A stretch of DNA of 64,000 nucleotides from Inia geoffrensis (lineage: Eukaryota; Chordata; Mammalia; Artiodactyla; Iniidae): the NCBI GenBank assembly GCA_036417435.1, contig CM070910.1, forward strand, positions 76,306,784 to 76,370,783. The letters are read 5' to 3'. Shown here in pieces: positions 37,554 to 51,442 of this stretch (position 1 is the first letter of the stretch; the number at the start of each line of letters is the position of its first letter). The translations under genes and the position numbers were made by a program. The notes beneath the pieces are model-generated. The model was not told the origin of the DNA. It worked only from the letters and a program-made list of their open reading frames with translations, and ran no database searches.

Positions 37554-39288
37554 TTGGCCAAGAAGGGCGTATGCGTTTTTTCCTGAATATATTCAGGAAA
37601 AAACGCATACGCCCTTTTTGGCCAACGAAGCAACCCTGCAATGGAAATCCGCACCACAATGAAGTCTCACTTCCCACCGATCAAAAGGGCCGTCCGAAAA
37701 AAGTGTAAAATCCAGAGAGGAGGAGAGGCCATGGAGAACCGGCATCCTTTTTATGCTGATGGGCAGGATGTAAATTGCCAAAGCCACTCTGGAGAACTGT
37801 ATGGTGTTTCCTGGAACAAAGAAAAAACCAATCTACAGAGCCTAGGGCACTTCCACTTATGGTGCTATAGATTCGGAAAATTTAAATGAAAAAGACACAG
37901 CCACACCAAAACTTGGGTCTGCTCTGTTTACGGGAATCTTGACTATGGTACAACTTCAATAGCCGAGAAAGAGAAAAATGGATATAGAAGTTGTGGTACA
38001 TACCTACAATGGAATATCACTCAACAATGAAATCAATTGCATCAGGCCAGTAGCAGCATAATGAGTGGATTTACGTACGATGATTCTAAGTGAAATAAGT
38101 CACACAGAAAAAGAAACATCATAAGATATCCCTAATACCGGGAATGGAAACACGACTACGCATGAACTGCATTTCAAAACACAACAGAGTCTCACATTTA
38201 CAAAAGAAACTTATGCTTGCTTAAGGGGAAAGGAGAGTGGGGAGGCTGCATAAATCCAGAGGTTGACGTTAGTCCAGAAACCATTCCATAAGCCAAATAT
38301 ATATTACACACGACCTACTCCTTCCTCAACCAAATGGACTCAACACCCTGTATTCAAAACCTAGGAATATACCTGACTATGAAGAATCTTAAAAGCCATA
38401 TATTTACAGGTCTCCATTAGAAAATAATGTGTGTAGCACAGCATAAACACAGCAGTGAAAATAATCTAAAATCCCTTATAAAAAAATTTTAAAAACAAAA
38501 CACAAAAATTGGGAAATAGAAATTCTTAAATAAGTCCTTCAGGGCTTTTGAGGAATCTTGGATTTACCACCTCTACAACCAAAGCTGGGGGAGAGATAAG
38601 GCTGGACACTTGAGGCTGATAGGATTGGTGAGGTTTGGTGAGAGAATGCAGACACTTTGATGTAATGGTGCATGGTTCCCTTTCCAAGGGTCCCAAATCT
38701 CCAGGTTTAAGGGATTTATCCTTCAGGTAAAATATGAATGGAAAACCCAGAATATCGTCCACCAAGTGACCAGGCAATATTTCTAAGACTCATCGCCATT
38801 TTCGCCCCTGGGACTCGAGTTCGCCGTTCCAGATACGTTAGTAACACTCTCCCCACTTGGAAAGTCTTTGCTTTTAACTTCTCATTTGGCACAGTTTGCA
38901 ATTTCTGCGGTAGATGAACAGAAATTAGGAGAACCAATGAGCGAGTAACTCTGCATTTTAAGGGGCACATTGAACTCTGATTTCCCTCCAGGAAGAAGAA
39001 TTCACCAAAGGTTCAGGGTGACATGCCGGAACGAGATTAGGGCCTGAAGCAATACTTCAGGTTTGCAGTCAGCTCACAAGAAAGAGAGTTGAGAAAAGGA
39101 GATTTTTGACACCGTAACTCACAATCCTGCAGAGTTCCAAAAGACCCCTATCATCCAAAAATTTATTGAAGAAAGGCTGTAAAGAAGACGTGAATAGGAC
39201 GCAGAATTGCAGAAAACTGATATCAGGGGGTAAATAAGAACTGCTCTGAAAGCGTAGGAAAAGAGGCAGCAGTTCGACAGTGATGCAC
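37554..39288 (+). repeat. Satellite unit 20, 1,735 bp, long form (dimer A)
   Basis: Long type near 38,626. Several small deletions (for example around 38,500-38,525) bring the total to 1,735. Shares the gaggagaggcc block with units 16-17 and the tccattagaaaataatg variant with units 14 and 16. Confidence 0.95.
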
Positions 39289-41023
39289 TTTGCCAAAAAG
39301 GGCATATGCGTTTTTTCCTGAATATATTCAGGAAAAAACGCATACGCCCTTTTTGGTCAAGCAAGCAAGCCTGCAATGGAAATCCGCACTACAAGGAAGT
39401 CTCACTTCCCACCGATCAAAAGGGCCCTCCGAAAAAAGTGTTAAATCCAGAGAGTCAGGACAGGCCATGGAGAACCGGCAGCCTTGTTATGCTGATGGGC
39501 GGGATGTAAATTGCCAACAGCCACTCTGGAGAAGTGGATGGTGTTTCCTGGAACAAAGAAAAAACCAAGCTAGAGAGCCTAGGGCACTTCCACTTATGGT
39601 GCTATAGATTCGGAAAATTTAAATGAAAAAGACAGAGCCACACCAAAGTTTGGGGCTGCTCTGTGTACGGGAACCTTGACTATGGTACAACTTCAATAGC
39701 CCAGAAAGAGAAAAATGGATATAGAAGTTGTGGTACATCCCTACAATGGAATATCACTCAACAATGAAATCAATGGCCACAGACCAGTAGCAGCATAATG
39801 AATGGATTTAGTTACGATGATTCTAAGTGAAATAAGTCACACAGAAAAAGAAACTTCATAAGATATCACTAATACCGGGAATGGAAACACGACTACGCAT
39901 GAACTACATTTCAAAACACAACACAGTCTCACATTTACAAAAGAAATTTATGCTTGCTTAAGGTCAAAGGAGAGTGGGGAGGCTGCATAAAACCAGAGAT
40001 GGACTTTAGGACAGATACCATTCCATAAGCCAAATATATATTAGACAAGACCTACTCCTCGCTCAACCAAATCGACTCAACACCCCGTATTCAAAACCTA
40101 GGAATAAACCTGACTGTGAAGAAATTTAAAACCCATACATTTATAGGTCTCCATAAGAAAATCACTTGTGTACAGCAGCATACACACATCAGTGTAAATA
40201 ATCTAAATCCCCTTATAAAAATAAATTTGAAAGAGAAAGCACAAGGACTGTGAAATAGAGAGAAATTCTTAAATAAGTCCTTGAAGTCTTGCGAGAAATC
40301 TTGGATTTACCACCTCTACATCCACAGCTGGGGGACAGATAAGGCTGGACACTTGGGGCTGATACTATTGGTGAGGGAATGCAGACCCTCTGAGGTAATG
40401 GTGCATGATTCCCATTCCACGGGTCCCAAATCTCCACGTTTAAGGGATTTATCCTTCAGCTAAAATATGCATGGAAATCCCAGAATATGGACCACGAAGT
40501 GATCAGGCAAAATTTCTAAAATTCATCGCCATTTTCCCCCCCGGTACTCGAGTTTGCCTTTCCAGATGCGATATTAACATTCTCCCCACTTGGAGAGTCA
40601 GTGTCTTTCACCTCTTGTTTGGCACAGTTTGCAATTTCTGTGCAAGATGAGCAGGAATAAGGAGAACCAATGAGCGGCTAACTCGATGTGTTTGGACGGG
40701 CACACTGAACGATGATTTCCCTACAGGAAGAAAAATTCACCAAAGGCTCCGCGTGCCATGCCGGAACGAGATTAGGGCCTGAAGCAATTATTCGGTTTTG
40801 CGGTCAGCTCACAAGAAAGCGAGTTGAGAAAAGGAGATTTTTGGCACTGTAACTCACAATCCTGCGGAGTTCCAAATGACCCCTATCATCCAAAAATTTA
40901 TTGAAGGAAGACTGTGAAGAGGACTTGAACACGACAAAGAATTGCAGAAAACAGATATCAGGTGGTAGATAAGAATTGCTCTGAAATCGTAGGAAAAGAG
41001 GCAGCAGTTCGACAGTGATGCAC
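39289..41023 (+). repeat. Satellite unit 21, 1,735 bp, short form (dimer B)
   Basis: Palindrome of the unit 19 type (gggcatatgcg left, ggtcaag right). Short type near 40,367. Confidence 0.95.
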
Positions 41024-42768
41024 TTGGCCAAAAAGGGCGTATGCGTTTTTTCCTGAATATATTCAGGAAAAAACGCATACGCCCTTTTTGGCCAACCAAG
41101 AAAGCCTGCAATGGAAATCCGCACTACAAGGAAGTCTCACTTCGCACCGATCAAAAGGGACCTCCGAAAAAAATGTAAAATCCAGAGAGTCAGGACAGGC
41201 CATGGAGAACCGGCATCCTTGTTATGCTGATGGGAGGGATGTAAATTGCCAACAGACACTCTGGAGAAGTGGATGGTGTTTCCTGGAACAAAGAAAAAAC
41301 CAAGCTAGAGAGCCTAGGGCACTTCCACTTTTGGTGTTATAGATTCGGAAAATTTAAATGAAAAAGAAAGAGCCACACCAAAGTTTGGGGCTGCTCTGTG
41401 TACGGGAACCTTGACTATGGTACAACTTCAATAGCCCAGAAAGAGAAAACTGGATACAGAAGTTGTGGTATATCCCTACAATGGAATATCACTCAACAAT
41501 GAAATCAATGGCCACAGACCAGTAGCAGCATAATGAGTGGATTTAGTTACGATGATTCTAAGTGAAATAAGTCACACAGAAAAAGAAACATCATAAGATA
41601 TCACTAATACCGGGAATGGAAACACGACTACGCATGAACTGCATTTCAAAACACAACAGAGTCTCACATTTACAAAAGAAATTTATGCTTGCTTAAGGTC
41701 AAAGGAGAGTGGGGAGGCTGCATAAAACCAGAGATGGACATTAGGACAGATACCATTCCATAAGCCAAATATATATTAGACAAGACCTACTCCTCGCTCA
41801 ACCAAATCGACGCAACACCCCGTATTCAAAACCTAGGAATATACCTGACTGTGAAGAAACTTAAATCCCATACATTTATAGGTCTCCATAAGAAAATCAT
41901 TTGTGTACAGCAGCATACACACAGCAGTGTAAATAAGCTAAATCCCCTTATAAAAATAAATTTGCAAAGGAAAACACAAGGACTCCTAAAATAGAGAGAA
42001 ATTCTTCAATAAGTCCTTCAGGTCTTGTGAGGAATCTTGGATTTACCACCTCTACATCCAAAGCTGGGGGAGAGATAAGGCTGGACACTTGGGGCTGATA
42101 GGATTGGTGAGGTTTGGTGAGAGAATGCAGACCCTTTGATGTAATGGTGCATGGGTCCCTTTCCAAGGGTCCCAAATCTCCAGGATTAAGGGATTTATCC
42201 TTCAGGTAAAATATGAATGGAAAACCCAGAATATTGTCCACCAAGTGACCAGGCAATATTTCTAAGACTCATCGCCATTTTCGCCCCCTGGGACTCGAGT
42301 TCGCCGTTCCAGATGCGTTAGTAACACTCTCCCCACTTGGAAAGTCTTTGCTTTTAACTTCTCATTTGGCACAGTTTGCAATTTCTGCGGTAGATGAACA
42401 GAAATAAGGAAAACCAATGAGCGACTAACTCTGCATTTGAAGGGGAACATTGAACTCTGATTTCCCTCCAGGAAGAAGAATTCACCAAAGGCTCAGCGTG
42501 ACATGCCGGAACGAGAAAAGGGCCTGAAGCAATTTTTAAGGTTTGCGGTCAGCTCACAAGAAAGAGAGTTGAGAAAAGGAGATTTTTGGCACCGTAACTC
42601 ACAATCCTGCAGAGTTCCAAAAGACCCCTATTATCCAAAAATTTATTGAAGGAAGGCTGTAAAGAAGACTTGAATAGGACGCAGAATTGCAGAAAACTGA
42701 TATCAGGGGGTAGATAAGAATTGCTCTGAAATCGTAGGAAAACAGGCAGCATTTCGCCAGTGATGCAC
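41024..42768 (+). repeat. Satellite unit 22, 1,745 bp, long form (dimer A)
   Basis: Begins with a perfect 72-bp palindrome. Last unit of the window carrying the extra 10 bp (near 42,107). Confidence 0.95.
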
Positions 42769-44501
42769 TTGGCCAAAAAGGGCATATGCGTTTTTTCCTG
42801 AATGTAATCAGGAAAAAACACATACGCCCTTTTAGGCCAACCAAGCACCTGCAACTGAAATCTGCACTACAATGAAGTCTCCTTTCCCACCGATTCAAAG
42901 GGCCGTCCGAAAAATGTGTAAAATCCAGAGAGGCAGGACACTTCATGGAGATCAGGCAGCTTTGTTATGCTGATGGGCGGGATGTAAATTGCCAACAGCC
43001 ACTCTGGAGAAGTGGATGGTGTTTCCTGGAACAAAGAAAAAACCAAGCTAGAGAGCCTAGGGCACTTCCACATATGGTGCTATATATTCGGAAAATTTAA
43101 ATGAAAAAGACACAGCCACACCAAAGTCTGGGGCTGCTCTGTGTACGGGAACCTTGACTATGGTACAACTTCATTAGCCCAAAAAGAGGAAAATGGATAT
43201 AGAAGTTGTGGTACATCCCTACAGTGGATTATCACTCAACAGTGAAATCAATGGCAACAGACCAGTAGCAGCATAATGAGTGGATTTAGTTACGATGATT
43301 CTAAGTGAAATAAGTCACACAGAAAAAGAAACATCATAAGATATCACTAATACCGGGAATGGAAACACGACTACGCATGAACTGCATTTCAAAACACAGC
43401 AGAGTCTCACATTTACAAAAGAAACTTATGCTTGCTTAAGGGGAAAGGAAAGTGAGGAGGCTGCATAAAACCAGAGGTTGACATTAGGACAGATACCATT
43501 CCATAAACCAAATATATATTAGACAAGACCTACTTCTTGCTCAACCAAATGGACTCAACACCCCATATTCATAACATAGGAATATACCTGACTGTGAAGA
43601 AACTGAAAACCCATACATTTATAGGTCTCCATAAGAAAATCATTTGTGTACAACAGCATACACACAGCAGTGTAAATAAGCTAAATCCCCTTATAAAAAT
43701 AAATTTGAAAAGGAAAACACAAGGACTCCTGAAATAGAGAGAAATTCTTCAATAAGTCCTTCAGCTCTTGTGAGGAATCTTGGATTTACCCCCTCTACAT
43801 CCACAGCTGGGTTAGAGATAAGGCTGGACACTTGGGGCTGATACTATTGGTGAGGGAATGCAGACCCATTGAGGTAATGGTGCATGATTCCCATTCCACG
43901 GGTCCCAAATCTCCACGTTTAAGGGAGTTATCCTTCAGCTAAAATATGCATGGAAAACCCAGAATATGGTCCACGAAGTGATCAGGCAAAATTTCTAAAA
44001 TTCATCGCCATTTTCCCCCCCGGTACTCGAGTTCCCCTTTCCAGATGCGATATTAACATTCTCCCCACATGGAGAGTCAGTGCCTTTCACCTCTTGTTTG
44101 GCACAGTTTGTAATTTCTGTGGAAGATGAGCAGGAATAAGGAGAACCAATGAGCGGCTAACTCGATGTGTTTGGACGGGCACATTGAACGATGATTTCCC
44201 TACAGGAAGAAGAATTCACCAAAGGCTCAGCGTGCCATGCCGAAAGAGATTAGGGCCTGAAGCAATTATTCGGGTTTGCGGTCAGCTCACAAGAAAGCGA
44301 GTTGAGAAAAGGAGATTTTTGGCACTGTAACTCACAATCCTGCGGAGTTCCAAATGACCCCTATCATCCAAAAATTTATTGAAGGAAGACTGTGGAGAGG
44401 ACTTGAACACGACACAGAATTGCAGAAAACAGATATCAGGTGGTAGATAAGAATTGCTATGAAATCGTAGGAAAAGAGGCAGCAGTTCGACAGTGATGCA
44501 C
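42769..44501 (+). repeat. Satellite unit 23, 1,733 bp, short form (dimer B)
   Basis: Palindrome centre cctgaatgtaatcagg and the aagcacctgcaactgaaatc block shared with unit 15, 13,902 bp upstream. Also gggagttatcc at about 43,922, a change that later marks units 28-34. Confidence 0.95.
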
Positions 44502-46236
44502 TTGGCCAAAAAGGGCGTATGCGTTTTTTCCTGAATATATTCAGGAAAAAACGCATACGCCCTTTTTGGCCAACCAAGCAAGCCTGCAATGGAAATCCGC
44601 ACTACAAGGAAGTCTCACTTCCCACCGATAAAAAGGGCCCTCCGAAAAAAATGTAAAATCCAGAGAGGCAGGACAGGCCATGGAGAACCGGCAGCCTTGT
44701 TATGCTGATGGGCGGGATGTAAATTGCCAACAGCCACTCTGGAGAAGTGGATGGTGTTTCCTGGAACAAAGAAAAAAGCAAGCTAGAGAGCCTAGGGCAC
44801 TTCCACTTATGGTGCTATAGATTCGGAAAATTTAAATGAAAAAGACAGAGCCACACCAAAGTTTGGGGTTGCTCTGTGTACAGGAACCTTGACTATGGTA
44901 CAACTTCAATAGCCCAGAAAGAGAAAACTGGATATAGAAGTTGTGGTACATCCCTACAATGGAATATCACTCAACAATGAAATCAATGGCCACAGACCAG
45001 TAGCAGCATAATGAGTGGATTTAGTTACGATGATTCTAAGTGAAATAAGTCACACAGAAAAACAAACATCATAAGATATCACTAATACCGGGAATGGAAA
45101 CACGACTACGCATGAACTGCATTTCAAAACACAACAGAGTCTCACATTTACAAAGGAAATTTATGCTTGCTTAAGGTCAATGGAGAGTGGGGAGGCTGCA
45201 TAAAACCAGAGATTGACATTAGGACAGATACCATTCCATAAGCCAAATATATATTAGACAAGACCTACTCCTCGCTCAACCAAATGGACTCAACACCCCG
45301 TATTCCATACCTAGGAATATACCTGACTGTGAAGAAACTTAAAGCCCATACATTTATAGGTCTCCATAAGAAAATCACTTGTATACAGCAGCATACACAC
45401 AGCAGTGTAAATAAGCTAAATCCCCTTATAAAAATAAATTTGAAAAAGAAAGCACAAGGACTGTGAAATAGAGAGAAATTCTTAAATAAGTCCTTGAGAG
45501 CTTGCGAGAAATCTTGGATTTACCACCTCTACATCACCAGCTGTGGGAGAGATAAGGCTGGAAACTTGGGACTGATACTATTGGTGAGGGAATGCAGACC
45601 CTCTGAGGTAATGGTGCATGATTCCCATTCCACGGGTCCCAAATCTCCACGTTTAAGGGATTTATCCTTCAGCTAAAATATGCATGGAAAACCCAGAATA
45701 TGGTCCACGAAATGATCAGGCAAAATTTCTAAAATTCATCGCCATTTTCCCCCCCGGTACTCGAGTTCGCCTTTCCAGATGCGATATTAACATTCTCCCC
45801 ACTTGGAGAGTCAGTGCCTTTGACCTCTTGTTTGGCACAGTTTGCAATTTCTGTGGAAGATGAGCAGGAATAAGGAGAACCAATGAGCGGCTAACTCGAT
45901 GTGTTTGGACGGGCACACTGAACGATGATTTCCCTACAGGTAGAAGAATTCATCAAAGGCTCAGCGTGCCATGCCGGAACGAGATTAGGGCCTGAAGCAA
46001 TTATTCGGGTTTGCGGTCAGCTCACAAGAAAGCGAGTTGAGAAAAGGAGATTTTTGGCACTGTAACTCACAATCCTGCGGAGTTCCAAATGACCCCTATC
46101 ATCCAAAAATTTATTGAAGGAAGACTGTGGAGAGGACTTGAACACGACACAGAATTGCAGAAAACAGATATCAGGTGGTAGATAAGAATAGCTCTGAAAT
46201 CGTAGGAAAAGAGGCAGCAGTTCGACAGTGATGCAC
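44502..46236 (+). repeat. Satellite unit 24, 1,735 bp, short form
   Basis: First unit with tattccatacctagg and ctacatcaccagctg, which then mark all units to the right edge. Shares aaacaaacatcataag and gttgctctgtgtacagg with unit 26. Perfect palindrome. Confidence 0.95.
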
Positions 46237-47972
46237 TTGGCCAAAAAGGGCATATGCGTTTTTTCCTAAATATATTCAGGAAAAAACGCATACGCCCTTT
46301 TTGGCCAACCAAGCAAGCCTGCAATGGAAATCCGCACTACAAGGAAGTCTCACTTCCCACCGATCAAAAGGGCCCTCCGAAAAAAATGTAAAATCCAGAG
46401 AGGCAGGACAGGCCATGGAGAACCGGCAGCCTTGTTATGCTGATGGGCGGGATGTAAATTGCCAACAGCCACTCTGGAGAAGTGGATGGTGTTTCCTGGA
46501 ACAAAGAAAAAACCAAGCTAGAGAGCCTAGGGCACTTCCACTTATGGTGTTATAGATTCGGAAAATTTAAATGAAAAAGACAGAGCCACACCAAAGTTTG
46601 GGGCTGCTCTGTGTACGGGAACCTTGACTATGGTACAACTTCAATAGCCCAGAAAGAGAAAACTGGATATAGAAGTTGTGGTATATCCCTACAATGGAAT
46701 ATCACTCAACAATGAAATCAATGGCCACAGACCAGTAGCAGCATAATGAGTGGATTTAGTTACGATGATTCTAAGTGAAATAAGTCACACAGAAAAAGAA
46801 ACATCATAAGATATCACTAATAACGGGAATGGAAACATGACTACGCATGAACTGCATTTCAAAACACAAGAGAGTCTCACATTTACAAAAGAAATTTATG
46901 CTTGCTTAAGGTCAAAGCAGAGTGGGGAGGCTGCATAAAACCAGAGATGAACATTAGGACAGATACCATTCCATAAGCCAAATATATATTAGACAAGACC
47001 TACTCCTCGCTCAACCAAATGGACTCAACACCCCGTATTCCATACCTAGGAATATACCTGACTGTGAAGAAACTTAAAGCCCATACATTTATAGGTCTCC
47101 ATAAGAAAATCACTTGTATACAGCAGCATACACACAGCAGTGTAAATAAGCTAAATCCCCTTATAAAAATAAATTTGAAAAAGAAAGCACAAGGACTGTA
47201 AAATAGAGAGAAATTCTTAAATAAGTCCTTGAGGGCTTGTGAGAAATCTTGGATTTACCACCTCTACATCACCAGCTGTGGGAGAGATAAGGCTGGACAC
47301 TTGGGACTGATACTATTGGTGAGGGAATGCAGACCCTCTGAGGTAATGGTGCATGATTCCCATTCCACCGGTCCCAAATCTCCACGTTTAAGGGATTTAT
47401 CCTTCAGCTAAAATATGCATGGAAAACCCAGAATATGGTCCACGAAGTGATCAGGCAAAATTTCTAAAATTCATCGCCATTTCGCCCCCCTGTTACTCGA
47501 GTTCACCTTTCCAGATGCGATATTAACATTCTCCCCAATTCGAGAGTCAGTGCCTTTGACCTCTTGCTTGGTACAGTTTGCAATTTCTGTGGAAGATGAG
47601 CAGGAATAAGGAGAACCAATGAGCGGCTAACTCGATGTGTTTGGACGGGCACATTGAACGATGATTTCCCTACAGGAAGAAGAATTCACCAAAGGCTCAG
47701 CGTGCCATGCCAGCACGAGATTAGGGCCTGAAGCAATTATTCGGGTTTGCGGTCAGCTCACAAGAAAGCGAGTTGAGAAAAGGAGATTTTTGGCACTGTA
47801 ACTCACAATCCTGCGGAGTTCCAAATGACCCCTATCATCCAAAAATTTATTGAAGGAAGACTGTGAAGAGGACTTGAACACGACACAGAATTGCAGAAAA
47901 CAGATATCAGGTGGCAGATAAGAATTGCTCTGAAATCGTAGGAAAAGAGGCAGCAGTTCGACAGTGATGCAC
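46237..47972 (+). repeat. Satellite unit 25, 1,736 bp, short form
   Basis: Palindrome centre cctaaatatattcagg. Its later part has ccccaattcgagagtc and a cagcacgag reading, close to units 28-34 rather than to its neighbours 24 and 26. Confidence 0.95.
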
Positions 47973-49707
47973 TTGGCCAAAAAGGGCGTATGCGTTTTTT
48001 CCTGAATATATTCAGGAAAAAACGCATACGCCGTTTTTGGCCAACCAAGCAAGCCTGCAATGGAAATCCGCACTACAAGGAAGTCTCACTTCCCACCGAT
48101 CAAAAGGGCCCTCCGAAAAAAATGTAAAATCCAGAGAGGCAGGACAGGCCATGGAGAACCGGCAGCCTTGTTATGCTGATGGGCGGGATGTAAATTGCCA
48201 ACAGCCACTCTGGAGAAGTGGATGGTGTTTCCTGGAACAAAGAAAAAAGCAAGCTAGAGAGCCTAGGGCACTTCCACTTATGGTGCTATAGATTCGGAAA
48301 ATTTAAATGAAAAAGACAGAGCCACACCAAAGTTTGGGGTTGCTCTGTGTACAGGAACCTTGACTATGGTACAACTTCAATAGCCCAGAAAGAGAAAACT
48401 GGATATAGAAGTTGTGGTACATCCCTACAATGGAATATCACTCAACAATGAAATCAATGGCCACAGACCAGTAGCAGCATAATGAGTGGATTTAGTTACG
48501 ATGATTCTAAGTGAAATAAGTCACACAGAAAAACAAACATCATAAGATATCACTAATACCGGGAATGGAAACACGACTACGCATGAACTGCATTTCAAAA
48601 CACAACAGAGTCTCACATTTACAAAGGAAATTTATGCTTGCTTAAGGTCAACGGAGAGTTGGGAGGCTGCATAAAACCAGAGATTGACATTAGGACAGAT
48701 ACCATTCCATAAGCCAAATATATATTAGACAAGACCTACTCCTCGCTCAACCAAATGGACTCAACACCCCGTATTCCATACCTAGGAATATACCTGACTG
48801 TGAAGAAACTTAAAGCCCATACATTTATAGGTCTCCATAAGAAAATCACTTGTATACAGCAGCATACACACAGCAGTGTAAATAAGCTAAATCCCCTTAT
48901 AAAAATAAATTTGAAAAAGAAAGCACAAGGACTGTAAAATAGAGAGAAATTCTTAAATAAGTCCTTGAGGGCTTGTGAGAAATCTTGGATTTACCACCTC
49001 TACATCACCAGCTGTGGGAGAGATAAGGCTGGACACTTGGGACTTATACTATTGGTGAGGGAATGCAGACCCTCTGAGGTAATGGTGCATGATTCCCATT
49101 CCACCGGTCCCAAATCTCCACGTTTAAGGGATTTATCCTTCAGCTAAAATATGCATGGAAAACCCAGAATATGGTCCACGAAGTGATCAGGCAAAATTTC
49201 TAAAATTCATCGCCATTTTCCCCCCCGGTACTCGAGTTCGCCTTTCCAGATGCGATATTAACATTCTCCCCACTTGGAGAGTCAGTGCCTTTGACCTCTT
49301 GTTTGGCACAGTTTGCAATTTCTGTGGAAGATGAGCAGGAATAAGGAGAACCAATGAGCGGCTAACTCGATGTGTTTGGACGGGCACACTGAACGATGAT
49401 TTCCCTACAGGTAGAAGAATTCACCAAAGGCTCAGCGTGCCATGCCGGAACGAGATTAGGGCCTGAAGCAATTATTCGGGTTTGCGGTCAGCTCACAAGA
49501 AAGCGAGTTGAGAAAAGGAGATTTTTGACACTGTAACTCACAATCCTGCGGAGTTCCAAATGACCCCTATCATCCAAAAATTTATTGAAGGAAGACTGTG
49601 GAGAGGACTTGAACACGACACAGAATTGCAGAAAACAGATATCAGGTGGTAGATAAGAATTGTTCTGAAATCGTAGGAAAAGAGGCAGCAGTTCGACAGT
49701 GATGCAC
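47973..49707 (+). repeat. Satellite unit 26, 1,735 bp, short form
   Basis: Near copy of unit 24 at 3,471 bp, with shared private changes including ctacaggtagaagaattc. Palindrome with a single mismatch (cgccgttttt). Confidence 0.95.
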
Positions 49708-51442
49708 TTGGCCAAAAAGGGCGTATACGTTTTTTCCTGAATATATTCAGGAAAAAACGCATACGCCCTTTTTGGCCAACCAAGCAAGCCTGCAATGGAA
49801 ATCCGCACTACAAGGAAGTCTCACTTGCCACCGATCAAAAGGGCCCTCCGAAAAAAATGTAAAATCCAGAGAGGCAGGACAGGCCATGGAGAACCGGCAG
49901 CCTTGTTATGCTGATGGGCGGGATGTAAATTGCCAACAGCCACTCTGGAGAAGTGGATGGTGTTTCCTGGAACAAAGAAAAACCCAAGCTAGAGAGCCTA
50001 GGGCACTTCCACTTATGGTGCTATAGATTCGGAAAATTTAAATGAAAAAGACAGAGCCACACCAAAGTTTGGGGTTGCTCTGTGTACGGGAACCTTTACT
50101 ATGGTACAACTACAATAGCCCAGAAAGAGAAAACTGGATATAGAAGTTGTGGTACATCCCTACAATGGAATATCACTCAACAATGAAATCAATGGCCACA
50201 GACCAGTAGCAGCATAATGAGTGGATGTAGTTACGATGATTCTAAGTGAAATAAGTCACACAGAAAAAGAAACATCATAAGATATCACTAATACCGGGAA
50301 TGGAAACACGACTACGCATGAACTGCATTTCAAAACACAACAGAGTCTCACATTTACAAAGGAAATTTATGCTTGCTTAAGGTCAAAGGAGAGTGGGGAA
50401 GCTGCATAAAACCAGAGATTGACATTAGGACAGATACGATTCCATAAGCCAAATATATATTAGACAAGACCTACTCCTCGCTCAACCAAATGGACTCAAC
50501 ACCCCGTATTCCATACCTAGGAATATACCTGACTGTGAAGAAACTTAAAGCCCATACATTTATAGGTCTCCATAAGAAAATCACTTGTATACAGCAGCAT
50601 ACACACAGCAGTGTAAATAAGCTAAATCCCCTTATAAAAATAAATTTGAAAAACAAAGCACAAGGACTGTGAAATAGAGAGAAATTCTTAAATAAGTCCT
50701 TGAGGGCTTGCGAGAAATCTTGGATTTACCACCTCTACATCACCAGCTGTGGGAGAGATAAGGCTGGACACTTGGGACTGATACTATTGGTGAGGGAATG
50801 CAGACCCTCTGAGGTAATGGTGCATGATTCCCATTCCACGGGTCCCAAATTTCCACGTTTAAGGGATTTATCCTTCAGCTAAAATATGCATGGAAAACCC
50901 AGAATATGGTCCACGAAGTGATCAGGCAAAATTTCTAAAATTCATCGCCATTTTCCCCCCCGGTACTCGAGTTCGCCTTTCCAGATGCGATATTAACATT
51001 CTCCCCACTTGGAGAGTCAGTGCCTTTGACCTCTTGTTTGGCAGAGTTTGCAATTCCTGTGGATGATGAGCAGGAATAAGGAGAACCAATGAGCGGCTAA
51101 CTCGATTTGTTTGGACGGGCACACTGAACGATGATTTCCCTACAGGTAGAAGAATTCACCAAAGGCTCAGCGTGCCATGCCGGAACGAGATTAGGGCCTG
51201 AAGCAATTATTCGGGTTTGCGGTCAGCTCACAAGAAAGCGAGTTGAGAAAAGGAGATTTTTGGCACTGTAACTCACAATCCTGCGGAGTTCCAAATGACC
51301 CCTATCATCCAAAAATTTATTGAAGCAAGACTGTGGAGAGGACTTGAACACAACACAGAATTGCAGAAAACAGATATCAGGTGGTAGATAAGAATTGCTC
51401 TGAAATCGTTGGAATAGAGGCAGCAGTTCGACAGTGATGCAC
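49708..51442 (+). repeat. Satellite unit 27, 1,735 bp, short form
   Basis: Left arm gcgtatacg gives one mismatch. Has the caggtagaag change of units 24 and 26. Confidence 0.95.

Larger units (their letters stand above)
24730..43860 (+). repeat. Dimeric higher-order repeat domain (units 12-23)
   Basis: Units 12, 14, 16, 18, 20 and 22 carry the extra 10 bp; units 13, 15, 17, 19, 21 and 23 lack it. Dimer lengths are 3480, 3473, 3474, 3479, 3470 and 3478 bp. Coordinates given span the first to the last diagnostic site. Confidence 0.88.
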
